Source: Aradus depressus (taxonomy: Eukaryota; Arthropoda; Insecta; Hemiptera; Aradidae). Taken from it: DNA of 64,000 nucleotides. The DNA lies in assembly GCA_963662175.1 (NCBI GenBank), contig OY759215.1:55879213-55943212 (forward strand), read 5' to 3'. This document shows, in pieces, positions 1 through 11,019 of this stretch. The position numbers and the translations under genes were made by a program. The notes beneath the pieces are model-generated. The model was not told the origin of the DNA and made no database searches. It saw only the letters and a list, made by a program, of their open reading frames with translations. The stretch's first letter is position 1; the number at the start of each line of letters is the position of its first letter.

Positions 1-140
1 CAGGAACAAAAAATAAATAAATAGGATAAAATAAATAAAGATAATTCAACGTTTAAATTAAATATATCTACAGTCAACACTCAGACTTGACAAAAGATCT
101 AAATACAAAATGACTAATATACAACGCAGTACTCAAACCT

Positions 141-335
141 ATGTGGACTTCAGCGCATTCAATCCTTGCAATCCAAAATCCTTCGTACAATAGACAATGC
201 TCCTTTTAAATCTCCAACAAAACCCTTCACATTGACCGCAATGTTCCTTTTGTCACCGAATTAGCTAAATCCAGGTACAAACAATTATTTCCTTCCCAAA
301 AGCTTCCTATTCACTCTTTTCCAAAGCTAATAACT
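141..335 (+). pseudogene. Jockey-like retrotransposon 3' remnant
   Basis: Translation in two forward frames gives the end of a jockey-clade ORF2: a stretch like IQSLQSKILRTIDNAPF, then after a one-base shift LHIDRNVPFVTELAKSRYK. The intact jockey copy at 39640-40490 has the corresponding residues (LQSLQSIILRHIANAPF, LHNDLNIPF). It is frameshifted and has no upstream RT, so it is a dead fragment. It lies in or beyond the last visible smo intron, antisense to smo. Confidence 0.7.
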
Positions 336-645
336 AAATAAAATTGAAAAATAATTTAAAAAAAAAACAGGTTAGTTATTCGGTAAGTCTTCTAAATGAT
401 GAGCGTAGAATACGTCTTTGGATTGCCATTACTGTCGGCAGCCACTTAAAAAAGTTTTAACAATTGAATCTAGATTAATGTTGAGGGCATCAATACCTTC
501 TATTTGATACCACACTTGTATTTCTGATAAATATAATTTTTTAAGTGTATCACCTTTTTACGCATATTTTCGGCGCTGGATTTTCGCAGCGACTTGTATA
601 AAAGTGCGCCAATAAAACAACATGAAAAAATAATCAAGAGCCTAC

Positions 646-819
646 CTGCCAAGAAATCGTTTCCAGGTGAGAATGCATGTTGAGGTCTGGGACCATACCC
701 AGGAGGACATGACCATGCCGCTGAGAAACAGAGCTAGTATGTGGATCTGAAGCATGGCGAGACTAGGTCGGGACTCCATCCTGCACTCTCCTATAGTGTC
801 CGTCACACCTAGCTTGCAT
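646..819 (-). CDS. smo: smo exon 9: TM7
   Basis: 174 nt; acceptor TTTCTCCAG at 820-828, donor GGCAG|GTAGGC at 645. Starts with the last base of the split Leu codon, then [21 protein letters not shown]7 and [20 protein letters not shown]. The WVW motif and RPS before TM7 are diagnostic. No stop codon: at least one further exon lies to the left, outside the window. Confidence 0.93.
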
Positions 820-3800
820 CTGGAGAAAGAAAGAGTAATGACAGATCAGAAGAAACTGATGATGTAGAGAGGAGGCGTCGGACAGGATGAAGTGGCAGAG
901 AAGGCCCAGGTTCTGAATGGACCATAACCCAGGGAGGGAGAAAATAAAGGTGAGAGTCACTGATATTTTACAGATATAAATATTAATATCTACAGTAAAG
1001 GTAATATTTTAGATACTCCTCTGTATTGTCCACCACACATCTAAATCTACAGCTTTGGCTGCCAGAGAAGGAAGGGTCAGGTTCTTTCAGTGCAGGATAT
1101 CATATTTAAGAATCATATCACACATCCGAAAGGATAAAATTCTAACCCTTCGTCATTCCTAATAGTGAGCAGTACAGAGGTTCTCAAAACTAGCAAGTCA
1201 GCTGTTTGCGTTGTGCATACAGCCTCTTTGGCAGCCAATGCTATACTGTCGCTCTACTAGTGGGGAACTAATATCGAAATTACTTCCAAGGCTATACGAA
1301 GTACATAGAAAGTTAAGTAATCTGTCAATACGGTGTAGAGTTTTCACAGGAAGTTCATGTTTTCTTATGCACTGATTCCAATAATTAAAACTTCAATTTG
1401 CTGACAATATGTGTATGTCTGTGAACAAGATAACTCACGTTAGAATGAATGTATCGACACAAAATTATATACGTGTATATAGAAACCCCAAAAGGACACC
1501 TATTGATTTTCAGCCAAATCGCCCAAAGAGATGGGGAGTATGTGTAGATGAACTGAATGTATCGACACGACATTCAGTATGTGTATCCAAAACCCCATAA
1601 GGAACACTTAGTGATTTACAGTGAATTCGGCTAAAGGGAACAGGATTATGTGACACAACACACAGTACAGTAAAATCAACTTTTGCACAGCGCATCAAAC
1701 AAAACCAACACCATTTTGACATAAATACAGGCACACAATACCTACTTTGTGACAAAAGTACATTACTCAACTCACTGGAACAACTGGAAATAAACGGAGC
1801 ACTACAAAAAGGTAATTGTATCAACGATCAGACCAATCTCAAAAAATATTCACCTATTTATCGCCAGGACTGGAGAAGGGACAGATCGGAATGTGAACCT
1901 ATTGAATTTGCATTTAATATCTGTTGTGTTTTTCCTTTATTTTTAAATACAACAAGGTTAGGTTAGGTTTTATGACTCATGCCCGGGCTTTAACTACGAG
2001 GTCATATCGCCTACTACCAGAGCGCTCTTTCGTCACTCTGGTGGACATGAGCCCGACTCTACTGTGGGAGTCCTAAATTTTGCCTACCCTAAATTTTTAT
2101 TCATCTAGGGCAGGGGTCTTTAACGAGTACCTGACATCGTACAGGCTCGGGACCATCGCTTAACGTCCCATCCGAAGGACGGCGTTTTAAATACAACAAT
2201 GTTTCCCCGTAGGTTGCCATAGTTTTAAAAATTTGTGAGAATTCAAGATTCATGCTGAAACCTTCAACCGCCTGCACTACATGTAATATCCCCCCCCCCC
2301 CCCCCAATGACGAATTTATACACTAAATTTCAGGCGCCTACATTAAACACGTTGCGGGATTTGGAAGCTTATGGATAAAGCTATTTCACCAATTCTAGCA
2401 CGCATACTGTACTGGTATTATTCGAATAGGGTCGTAACTAATTCACTATACCCATGTAAACCTGTCCCAACAGACCACAAGTACAATGTCATAAGAGTTT
2501 TGGAGTTTTAGTCATTGTCCTAAAATGAATTCAAATTCGTATGTTTGATGTACGTATGTTTGTAGTACAAAGGGCTCAGGATTTTAATAAACTTAATATT
2601 CCTAGACCTACGATGAGTTAATAATAAAAGAAATCACAGTATGCCTTGGAAATATAGAAATTTGTAATGAGTGTCATACCTGAGGAGTAGGTGTGTGAGT
2701 CTACGGGAATTATATAAAAAAGTTTGATCTTTTGTATGCAAAAACAAGGCGAATAATACGGAATCAGTAACTTAAAGTTGAATCAGTTAATCCACAAACG
2801 CCGGATTAATCCGAGAAAAATAATGAAAATATAAAAAGAGCAAGATAATTCAAAAAATATTTCAACTTACAGTATGTAAGCTCTGAAGCTTTGCTGCCAC
2901 AAATCACCGTTGCGGCTTTCGTAATGATGACAAATAAATGTTGCGATGCCAAAAACTAGCAAAAATATTGATGATATGGCCATGCGAAGGATAGTCTCTT
3001 TGATTTTCGCACTAGCCCTTTCTGATATAATTTCTTCGGAGTCCACTTTCAGTCGGATCAGAGTCACCAAACCTAAGAATAATACAGGATTATTATTTAA
3101 ATTATATAATATAATATTATACAGGATTATATCAATTCATTTATATAAAATATATTGCTGTAAATAATACTCACACTGATGAAGGTAAAAGTTCCATTTT
3201 GAAAGCATCAAACAAACAAGCATTAGTAAATTATTTGTATTTATTATTTTTACATAATCGTAGTTAAGTATTGTTTGCAAAATTATGTAATCGTAGTTAA
3301 GTTAATCATTACAACGTTTTAAATTGAGGTTTTGCGTTTTTTATAACCCCAGATTAAAAAGAGACCATTTATGAAAAATTGTCTATATGTATGATCTCCG
3401 TCGTTCCTAATCACTTCGAAAGTAATGGATCGAGTTCAATCAAATTTCGTACAATGTGCAATGGTAAAAACCACCATAGGGCCAGCAATTTTCAAGTAAA
3501 ACGCTCAAACATTAGGCAAAAATCTCTGCTGAAGTAATTTCAGTTTTGAAGTTACCGGTATGACATTCTGCACAATTTAAGCGCTCATGTGAACAAATAT
3601 TCTTAAAGCATTTTGAAAATTAAATTTTTGGTGAACTTTCACAAATTATAAAGAAAAACGTATGTTTTTAAAAAATATATATATGGGAGTACTTTCGGTA
3701 TTGCTACCATCTTCAGCCACGACTTAACAAATACTAAAGGGAAGTTCAAGTTTACAATCTAAACTGTTCCCTTTTCCGGCCCCCACGGGGGTTTTCCCTG

Positions 3801-6299
3801 TCCCTCCTGTACAGTTAGGTCTTAAAAATATGGATTAAAACATTAAAAATAAAATTTCGTCTCAAATTGAAATCTTAATAATAACAGAACATTTTTTGAA
3901 ATGGTATGTACTGAATGAAAGTACAAATATATATGTACCTATGAAATAAATCAAAAATAATACCGAAAGTACTCCCATATATATTTTGTGAAATAGACAA
4001 TATTTTTAAAAAACATAGGATTTTCTTTACAATTGTTATCAAGTGTTTCACAATATCTCTGCAAAAAAGTTAAGTATCATGAAAATAACTAGTTTCAAGT
4101 CTGCAGGACTACCATTATAAAAATGAGGTTGAACTATGTTGGGTGATTTCGAAAGGGATGAGACAATGCCATAAAATTCTCTTACACAAATATTTGCTAA
4201 TTCGGTAGGAGTTAAGAGGAACAAAAGCTACCTTTAGAGACGAAGAAGACAGCAGCTAGGAGGGCGGCAAGCAAGGGCCCCAGCAGAAAGAAGTACCTGT
4301 ACTCTCTGTTGATGTACCCCACGAAACAGATCCCAGTCACAGAGTCACCGTCTATCTCACCAAGAGCCATGGTGGTGATGGTGAGCACCAGGGGGAAGGA
4401 CCAGGCTATAAGATGGAAGTAAGCACCCTTCTTCTCCATGCACTCCTGGATCTTACCTGAAACATCAGAGAATTCTTGCTTTCTACAAATGTATTGGGAT
4501 AGACAAAAGAAGGTTCAAAAGTTGTTGGCTCTGCAGAAGAAGGCAGTTAGGATGATAGCAGGCCCCACCACTACCGACCGCTATTCAGGAACCTCGAAGA
4601 AGGAATGCTGCCTCTTTCCTACATGGCAGCTAGGTTCACTTCAGGAGTCGCCTCAACAGATACCTGGCTAACAAGACACACAAACTCAATTTGTGGAGTC
4701 AAAAAACGTTCAAACTCTAGCTACCTACTAAGTGCGGCAACAGAGAACATTGTAAAGTCTAAATAAACTTAATAGTCAGAGAAGGTTCATTCTACAAACT
4801 TTCTCTACAATGCAAATTAATTGTATTATCTGTTGTGATTGCTTATTGACATTTATAATTCTTCACGATTTTCTTATAAAGATTATAATTATTATTAAAC
4901 CATATTTATCAAACGCATAAAACAAAAGGCACATTTCTCCTGAAACAAAAATATATTTTTAAATAGGGCAGATATAATTAAAACCAATGCAGTGAATAAA
5001 GTTTATTCAATAAATATTATTAGAAATAGAAGCAAGAGACTTCAAATCTCTTAAGATTTCTAAATAATGGTCAATTTTTACTAGGTAATTTAGATGTGTC
5101 AAAAAGAACAAGTAAAATATGCAAAATGAATAAACAGGCTAAAAGCAGTGGACTTTGTTTTTCCTGTTGGGACAAAAAATAATTACGTGTAACACTAGAA
5201 GTTGCAGTTTTTTCTAGTGAATTACAAAAATAACTGGTACATAGAAGTATTTTTTTTCTTTCAAGAGCAGAGGGTGCAAGTATATTTGTATTCCTTGGGA
5301 TCTTGCATTCTTCATGGCTACTTTCATTTTTTTTGATTTTTTTAACTCTTTCTCAATGTATGGAAACACCCCCTAAATATAAATTGAATAAATTGTCTGG
5401 ATTGGGCCATCAACTTACATAATATAATAAATTATGTAAATTTCATTATTGCAACTCTTACAGTTTAGGAGCTAGAAGGCAGACAGAATAGTGAGAAAAA
5501 GGAACCCCAAGTTTTGAAGCCCCCAGGAAGAATTAAAATAAAACTTTTGTCGAGGAAAAATAAAGTATTTTATGAGGAAACCTCTCACCTATCCCAACAT
5601 CTTTTATGGTTTTCCAAGGCTATACTTTGTTGAATTCCAGAGGTCTCAAATATATTATTGTACTATTAGTGACTTTCAAAAGTGCCTTCTTCGTAAAATA
5701 TCCATGAAGGGTTTTCTGCAGACAAGCTTGGTGTATTTACTATATGATGATTCCAGCAGCAACTACAGACAAAGTAACATCTGTTTGCAAGAAGATGGTC
5801 AATCCCATAAGAATCAGTAAAAAACAATTACTTTTTTGGAAAAGAAACGAAAAGGAACTAAGAAAACTGAATCCAATGAATGAAGCTGCATCGATGAAAA
5901 AAAAAAAAGAGGCAGAAAGAGTTCTCAGGTGAGGGTGCAGAAAAACAAACTGTAAAAACAAACTGTAAAATAAAACATATTGAATAAAAACTATATAAGT
6001 ACAAAATAAACACCTAGTCGATGTCTACCTAACGCTTGTACGCTGAAGTGCCAGGCGTAGGTAAATATGACAAACCAGGAGATGGCCGCCATGAGGAAGT
6101 AGTAGACCATGACGAAAACAATAACACAGGACAGGTTCTCTCCAGCACTGAAACACAAAAATTACATAAGTCATCTTATGTTTACTATCCTCCAACAGTA
6201 TAAGAACAAAAAATTAAGAAAAAACGTATGTTTTTTTTTTTTTAAATATTGACTATTTCACAATATATATTATATAATAAAAAAAATAAAATAATTAAA

Positions 6300-6362
<63 letters not shown>

Positions 6363-9300
6363 ATATATATATAATAGTTTCGGTATTGCTACCATCTTCA
6401 GCCACGACTTAACAAATACTAAATGGATGTTCAACCTGTTTACAATTTAAACGGTACCCTTCATTCAGCCCCCATGGAGTTTCTCCTGTCCCCCTGTACA
6501 GTTATGTCTTAAAATATGGAAAACATAAAAAATAAAATTTAAAGCCACCTTTATACAGTAAGAAATTCTCAAGAAATAACAGTAAATTTGGTAGTCTAAA
6601 AATAAGAAAGGAAGTCAATATAAGAGTAGGATCCTTCTTACCTCGGCTCGCCAATTCTCAACGTGCCCTCTTTTCTGCATACAATATCTTCTCGACCGCC
6701 GGGCAGAAACTGAGCTAACCATCCCAAGCAGACGAGGAGGAAGCAAAAGTTTATATAGAATATGGCCAGGGCAGGATATCTGCTTGAGTGTCTCCAGTCT
6801 ATCATGAAGGTGGCCTAAAACCAAAGTCAATTATAAGACTAGAGACAAGAATAGCAAAGAGGTAGTGTGCTAGCCTACTGAGCTACAGAACTCGGGTTCG
6901 AAACAAGGCCGAAGCCCATATGTTGTTTATCTTGGAAATAAGATAACTTTCGAGCATGCCGTCCTTCGGATTGGACGCTAAGAGACACTTGCGATATCAG
7001 GTACTAAACCTGTATAGGCAAAATTTAGGACTCCAACAGTGGAGTGGGATCAGGTCCACCACCAAACCAACGAAAGAGGGCTCAAGCAGTAGACTATATG
7101 ATGTAAGATCAGGCGTGAGTCGCAAACAAACAAACAAACAATAAGTTTCTTACTCAAGAATGAATCCATAAATATAATTTCAAGTTAATACATTCATTCT
7201 ATATATAAGGGTTTTGGAGTGAGCTCCATCTACACCCCCTTTTCGAATTATCGTGACCATATATATATACACTGAGAGACATTCGTTGTTTGTTATTTTT
7301 GGATTCAGGAGGTTTGAAAACATGAAAATCCGGTGATGTGAGTTGTCACCGAATGTAGGAATACATAGAATTTTTGAGAGATCGCAAAGCATCTCCTTAT
7401 ACTATGGGAGTAATAATAATGTACAATTTATCAAAAATCAATAATAATAATAATGCAAAGAAAATATTAAGGCAATACATTATTATATTTCACTTAATAT
7501 TATCACTAACAAAATATAATCATTTTATGATAAAATATAAGTTGAATATGTAAACCAAAAACAGAAAACGATAACCACTCGAGATAGTGTATCTCCGAAC
7601 CTAAACTCCAATTTTTTTTTATAAAAATGATTAATATAAAATTCACGATTAGTACTTTTATTTAAATATTGGTTAATTTTTTGATTAAAGAAACTTAGAA
7701 TTTAACTTGTTAATTATAATACATATATATATATAACAAAAAAGTTTGAATATTTTTTTTGCAGTCAGCAATGTTAACAAGATATCTGGTTCAGTCGACT
7801 TGACGGTTCACAACTAGGGCAGGTATTAAAAAAGGCCCCCATCAGTTTATTTTGAATGCGCAAATTGTTGAAACCTCCATTTTACGCTCATTCAAATTAC
7901 CGATAATCATTTATCAGAAACTACCCAAGCCTTTGCCCTATTATCAGGTTGATCCAATGAAAAAAGATAATCAAAGTCCGTTTGAAAAATGCTATCTTGA
8001 GTTAAGTAACACACGTAGATAGAAAATAAAATAAAAACAAATACGTACCACAGCAAACAAGTTCAAAAATAAACAAATGGTGGCGGTCCATGCGATCATC
8101 TTGTGTATCTGATCACGCTCGTTGGGTGTGTAGAGGGGGTTGTTACACTGGACTCCACAGCCATCGATACCCTCGTAATAGTAAGAGGAGAGGTCTGTTT
8201 GGACGAGGGGCTCCAGGCACCGGCCGCTCGTGTTGAACTTAACCTCACGGACATCGTTCTGTTCAAACCAATACAGGCACATTAGCAGACAATAATTATA
8301 AACAAACTTTGTATGTTTCTCTGTAACATTCAAAATTATCAAAGCCCTATTCAATAACAAAACTAACCAAATCGGTGGATGTATAAGTTTGAACTCTAGG
8401 GCGCCATAAACCTAATCTAGCTCGGTTAAAAGGTAACCTCGGGGAAGCTTGAAGCTCACACAAAAGTATTTTGAAAAAAAAAACATACATATAGTGTTAC
8501 GGCTTACGTCAGCACAAATTTCAATTGCATGTTACTGTTGAACATTGTATTGATTAAAAAAACAGAGTATTAGGATGATGCATGTAAAATTTTATGAAAA
8601 TTGACTCGATGTGAAACTCATATTATGTTTTGGACCACAGGCGAAACCCTCTTCCGTTCAAAATGTTGAGGTGCCACGGAGTCCAGAGAGGGCCCCTCAA
8701 ATTTGGTCAATTTGCCATTTTACCAAGAAGTTCAAACGAGCATACATATAGACAGAAATTCAAATGGTCACTAAACATTCTATATAACATGAAACGGATT
8801 ATTGATCCATATATACACATAGATAATATATTTATAGTGCGTCAATATTGTTGTTTAATAATATTATTATATGAAATCCTCTGGCAGTAGGCGATGTGAC
8901 CTCGTAGGTAAAGCCCTGGCATGAGTTATAAAAACAAAGAAAGAATTAATATTATATTATAATGACTAAGGTACTTGCCTTGCACATAGGAGGATACCTA
9001 GTGGCATTTTCACATTGGAACACAGCAGGCCAAGTTTCGTAGGAACCCAATATTCGGCACGGGAGCATTATTATTCTGCACATTTCCTATAAAAGGTGCA
9101 AACTAAATTAATTGTTGTATAATAATGTATTCCCGTTGAAACTATGAAAATCTAATTGGTAACTCTTTAGAGATATCTATGTGTTTTGTTCTCAGTTTCA
9201 AATAGACGCTTGAATATGAATTTAAAAAATCAAAAGCAATACTTACAAAGAGAACAACTAACGCAGAAGTAAATTTTTTTATTAAAATTTACTGAAAACG

Positions 9301-10862
9301 TACTTTTAATTACAAATTGATAATCAAATCATAGATAGCTCTTAATATCAAATATAAATAATTATAATTTGATGTTACTATACATGAAAATAGTTGTTAA
9401 TTAAATTGCCTGACCAACGCGATAAAGAAAATTGTAACTATTCTATGGTGGAGGAAGTATGTCCTTGATTTGAGACCAATTGTACCTTCGATTGTATAAG
9501 GTTGATAAACAACACTTAATTGGCCAACTTATCTCCAAAATATACTCATTTTTTTTCACGTCGATTAACGTTTCAGCCCTTCCGGTATTTTCAAACAACA
9601 AACGAGAATTAACTAATATATAGACAACTAGCCATGATAAATATATTTTTTCTTACAAGAAAATATGGATATAAATTATGTATACATATGGAATTAAATA
9701 TACTTATATATAAATGGATATCGTATATGGAATTCTGAATTTACATAAACATTCCATGTTGATACATTCATTACTACGGCAGTTACTTTCAATGGAGGAG
9801 AAGTTTTAGTCAAAAATGTTATTATGAAGACGAAAATATAAATTGTGTATTGGATATTATGAATGACATATAATGATAAAGTAATTAGACACGGAAGAAA
9901 TTTAGGTATTAATTTATATCTGTATTTGCTTATATGAAAAAATAAACTTATCATCAATAGACGTAAATGTACTAATATAAGGCGTTTGGAAAATGTCCGA
10001 GTGGTTGAAACGTTAACTAATGCATAAAAAATAAATATATTTGAGAGGCCAATTAAGTGTAGTTAATACCAATTAAGTGTAGTTTATCAACAAGCTTTTA
10101 ATATTGAAGCTACAACTGGAAGTTGTTCGTTTCTAGAAGTTGTTACTGAACAATATAACTCTCAAAACTTAGGATAGATAATAATATTCATGTTTAATGA
10201 TAAGCAATGACGTTGAAAAAAATGAGTCAAATAACATATTAACCTGAGAAGGTAAGAAGACCATATTATCTTCACATCTAGGCATGTATAGAGCACATAA
10301 AAATGGCTGAATTACAGCCCAACATTTGGGGATATGAATCAGTCGTCTCCATTCACGAAGTTGTTCCTGCAAAACAGATTGAAGTTACACTTTTCATAAA
10401 TATGATCGAGTAATATAAAATTAGATTTTAATGCAAGTTTACTGTTTTCAAGTTGATTTAGGCTTGTTGACAATTGCTTACCTGAGCTTTCTCCTGAGAT
10501 GACAGTCCGTCGACTAGATCCAATGATGTTTTTGTATATGAAAGTCGCATTCCCATACAAGTTGTATAATTCATATTTACACATTTTGCAGTTTTTTTGC
10601 AATAATTAGACAAACCATCACCCAAAGACGAAGAAAAACGGTTAAGCGAGAAAATACTCCTGTGGTCATAAATAGAATCCTTCAACCTTTGTCTAGAAAA
10701 ATTGTTTACAAACTTCATTCGATCCCCTTCTTCGTTGAACTTACTGAAAAACCCACTTTCAAAATTTTCAGAGGAAAAACCATTCTGATCTTTTCTTCCG
10801 ATAGCGAATGAATAAGTGCTTTGTACAACAAATGTTAAATAAAATATAAGGAAACCATCCAT
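646..10862 (-). CDS. smo: Smoothened, seven-pass Hedgehog transducer (3' end off window)
   Basis: Class F (Frizzled-type) receptor that relays Hedgehog signalling once Patched inhibition is lifted; acts in the plasma or ciliary membrane. Coding exons, 5' to 3': 10862-10482, 10366-10244, 9086-8979, 8258-8049, 6814-6642, 6147-6029, 4456-4232, 3072-2871, 819-646. Intron phases agree throughout (0,0,0,0,2,1,1,2,2) and the visible part is 571 codons. It has a signal peptide, a Cys-rich domain (residues ~88-204), a linker with [12 protein letters not shown]1-TM7, the [13 protein letters not shown] segment of the second extracellular loop, and the WVW motif of TM7. The cytoplasmic tail must lie to the left of position 1. 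The start ATG at 10862 is preceded by an in-frame TGA and followed by a hydrophobic leader. Introns hold MITEs, SINE pieces and RT remnants. Identification is from family motifs that I recognise; orthology is secure in my view. Confidence 0.96.
1385..1660. repeat. Dispersed repeat family B, copy 1
   Basis: Contains motifs such as AATGTATCGACAC and AACCCCATAAGGA, each seen again near 13480-13540, 34780, 54890-54940 and 56830. Within this copy the motif block occurs twice. No coding capacity is apparent; the superfamily is not recognised. Confidence 0.45.
1956..2184 (-). mobile_element. tRNA-derived SINE, 5'-truncated, with 15-bp TSD
   Basis: Matches the 3' two-thirds of the full-length SINEs at 24105, 26721 and 29655, read on the minus strand. 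The 15-bp direct repeat TTTTAAATACAACAA flanks it at 1941-1955 and 2185-2199. The 3' tail (left end) is GGTTAGGTTAGG on the plus strand, i.e. AACCT repeats on the element strand. Truncation at the 5' end with a TSD is the hallmark of target-primed reverse transcription. Lies in the large intron between smo exons 8 and 9. Confidence 0.88.
2871..3072 (-). CDS. smo: smo exon 8: TM6
   Basis: 202 nt. Reads [13 protein letters not shown], then [14 protein letters not shown] (family: KxxETxxRxG block) and TM6, ending WQQSFRAYI plus a split Leu codon. Acceptor TTCTTAG, donor ATACT|GTAAGT. Confidence 0.95.
3640..4036. mobile_element. MITE-like element A, copy 1
   Basis: Ends are inverted repeats of roughly 60 bp containing GGGAGTACTTTCGGTATT at the left and its complement at the right (AATACCGAAAGTACTCCC). 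The left arm adds GCTACCATCTTCAGCCACGA. No ORF. Two other copies occur at 6217-6545 and 14640-14802. Located in smo intron 7. Confidence 0.65.
4232..4456 (-). CDS. smo: smo exon 7: TM4-TM5 with conserved ECL2
   Basis: 225 nt. Reads [20 protein letters not shown], the TM4 helix, [15 protein letters not shown] of extracellular loop 2, then TM5. Acceptor TGTTTCAG|GTAAG at 4456, donor TAAAG|GTAGCT at 4232, phase 1 on both sides. Confidence 0.96.
4470..4740 (+). pseudogene. Non-LTR retrotransposon RT remnant
   Basis: Forward translation gives [20 protein letters not shown] followed, after a frameshift, by [20 protein letters not shown]. This is the thumb region of a non-LTR reverse transcriptase. 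Frameshifts and the absence of upstream RT motifs mark it as dead. It begins just upstream of smo exon 7, antisense to smo. Confidence 0.65.
6029..6147 (-). CDS. smo: smo exon 6: TM3
   Basis: 119 nt. Reads [20 protein letters not shown] and then [16 protein letters not shown], the TM3 and second intracellular loop signature of class F receptors. Acceptor GTGTTTCAG, donor GTTAG|GTAGAC, phase 1. Confidence 0.95.
6217..6545. mobile_element. MITE-like element A, copy 2, with AT microsatellite
   Basis: Shares TTTCGGTATTGCTACCATCT and the internal CCCCTGTACAGTTA block with the copy at 3640. One end is blurred by a long (AT)n tract at 6302-6375. Lies between smo exons 5 and 6. Confidence 0.6.
6302..6375. 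repeat. (AT)n microsatellite
   Basis: Over 50 bp of nearly perfect TA dinucleotide inside MITE A copy 2; likely polymorphic in length. Confidence 0.9.
6642..6814 (-). CDS. smo: smo exon 5: TM1-TM2 and first extracellular loop
   Basis: 173 nt. Reads [19 protein letters not shown], then [20 protein letters not shown] and [13 protein letters not shown]. Acceptor GGTTTTAG, donor CGAG|GTAAGA. Confidence 0.95.
6850..7143 (+). mobile_element. tRNA-SINE, old diverged copy
   Basis: Follows the SINE order: a degenerate tRNA head with a B-box-like GGGTTCGAAAC, then GCCGTCCTTCGGATTGGACG, GCAAAATTTAGGACTCC and a tail ending in CAAA repeats. Divergence is clearly higher than in the three full-length copies. 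Located in smo intron 4. Confidence 0.65.
8049..8258 (-). CDS. smo: smo exon 4: linker and TM1
   Basis: 70 codons, phase 0. Contains [14 protein letters not shown] and [13 protein letters not shown], the signature extracellular linker of Smoothened, then the first half of TM1 ([13 protein letters not shown]). Donor GTG|GTACGT. Confidence 0.95.
8884..8931 (+). mobile_element. SINE 3' fragment
   Basis: Matches only the last ~48 bp of the SINE (GGCAGTAGGCGATGTGACCT ... GGCATGAGTTATAAAAAC). Located next to smo exon 3. Confidence 0.5.
8979..9086 (-). CDS. smo: smo exon 3: end of CRD, GC-type donor
   Basis: 36 codons, phase 0 at both ends. Begins [20 protein letters not shown] and ends PPMCK, the last CRD cysteines. 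The acceptor is TTTTATAG. The 3' boundary is AAG|GCAAGT, i.e. a GC rather than GT donor; the next exon then continues [14 protein letters not shown] in phase, as expected for the family. Confidence 0.92.
9497..10096. mobile_element. Foldback/MITE-like element in smo intron 2
   Basis: The left end TTGATAAACAACACTTAATT is matched by an inverted right end (AATTAAGTGTAGTTTATCAA). The similarity continues inward through GTTAACG/CGTTAAC and a GGAAAATG-type block for about 100 bp. The interior is AT-rich with no credible ORF. The right arm carries a small internal duplication of CCAATTAAGTGTAGTT. Confidence 0.6.
10244..10366 (-). CDS. smo: smo exon 2: CRD core
   Basis: 41 codons, phase 0 at both ends, acceptor TTTTGCAG, donor CTCAG|GTTAAT. 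Contains [19 protein letters not shown], the most conserved block of the Smoothened cysteine-rich domain. Confidence 0.95.
10482..10862 (-). CDS. smo: smo exon 1: signal peptide and start of CRD
   Basis: 127 codons. It starts [15 protein letters not shown], a typical signal peptide, followed by a long low-complexity polar stretch. The first cysteines of the CRD (YCKKTAKC...TTCMGM) begin at about residue 88. The donor is CTCAG|GTAAGC, phase 0. The polar N-terminal extension before the CRD is longer than I expect for the family. Confidence 0.93.
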
Positions 10863-11019
10863 TGTTGAGGACCACACACAGGTTCAAAAAGACCACCCAC
10901 GGCGCCAACTCCACCATAGCGTCGCCTAGCAACTGAACCTGGTGGGGGGGTGAACATCCTCACAATCACCTTCGGCTGACCGAAACTGATTCGGTATTCT
11001 TCGGGTTTTATCATATATA

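Noticed and set aside
763..960. Open frame antisense near the left end ([11 protein letters not shown]...)
   Set aside because: It overlaps the true smo exon 9 in the wrong frame; the conserved TM7 sequence is in another frame with proper splice sites.
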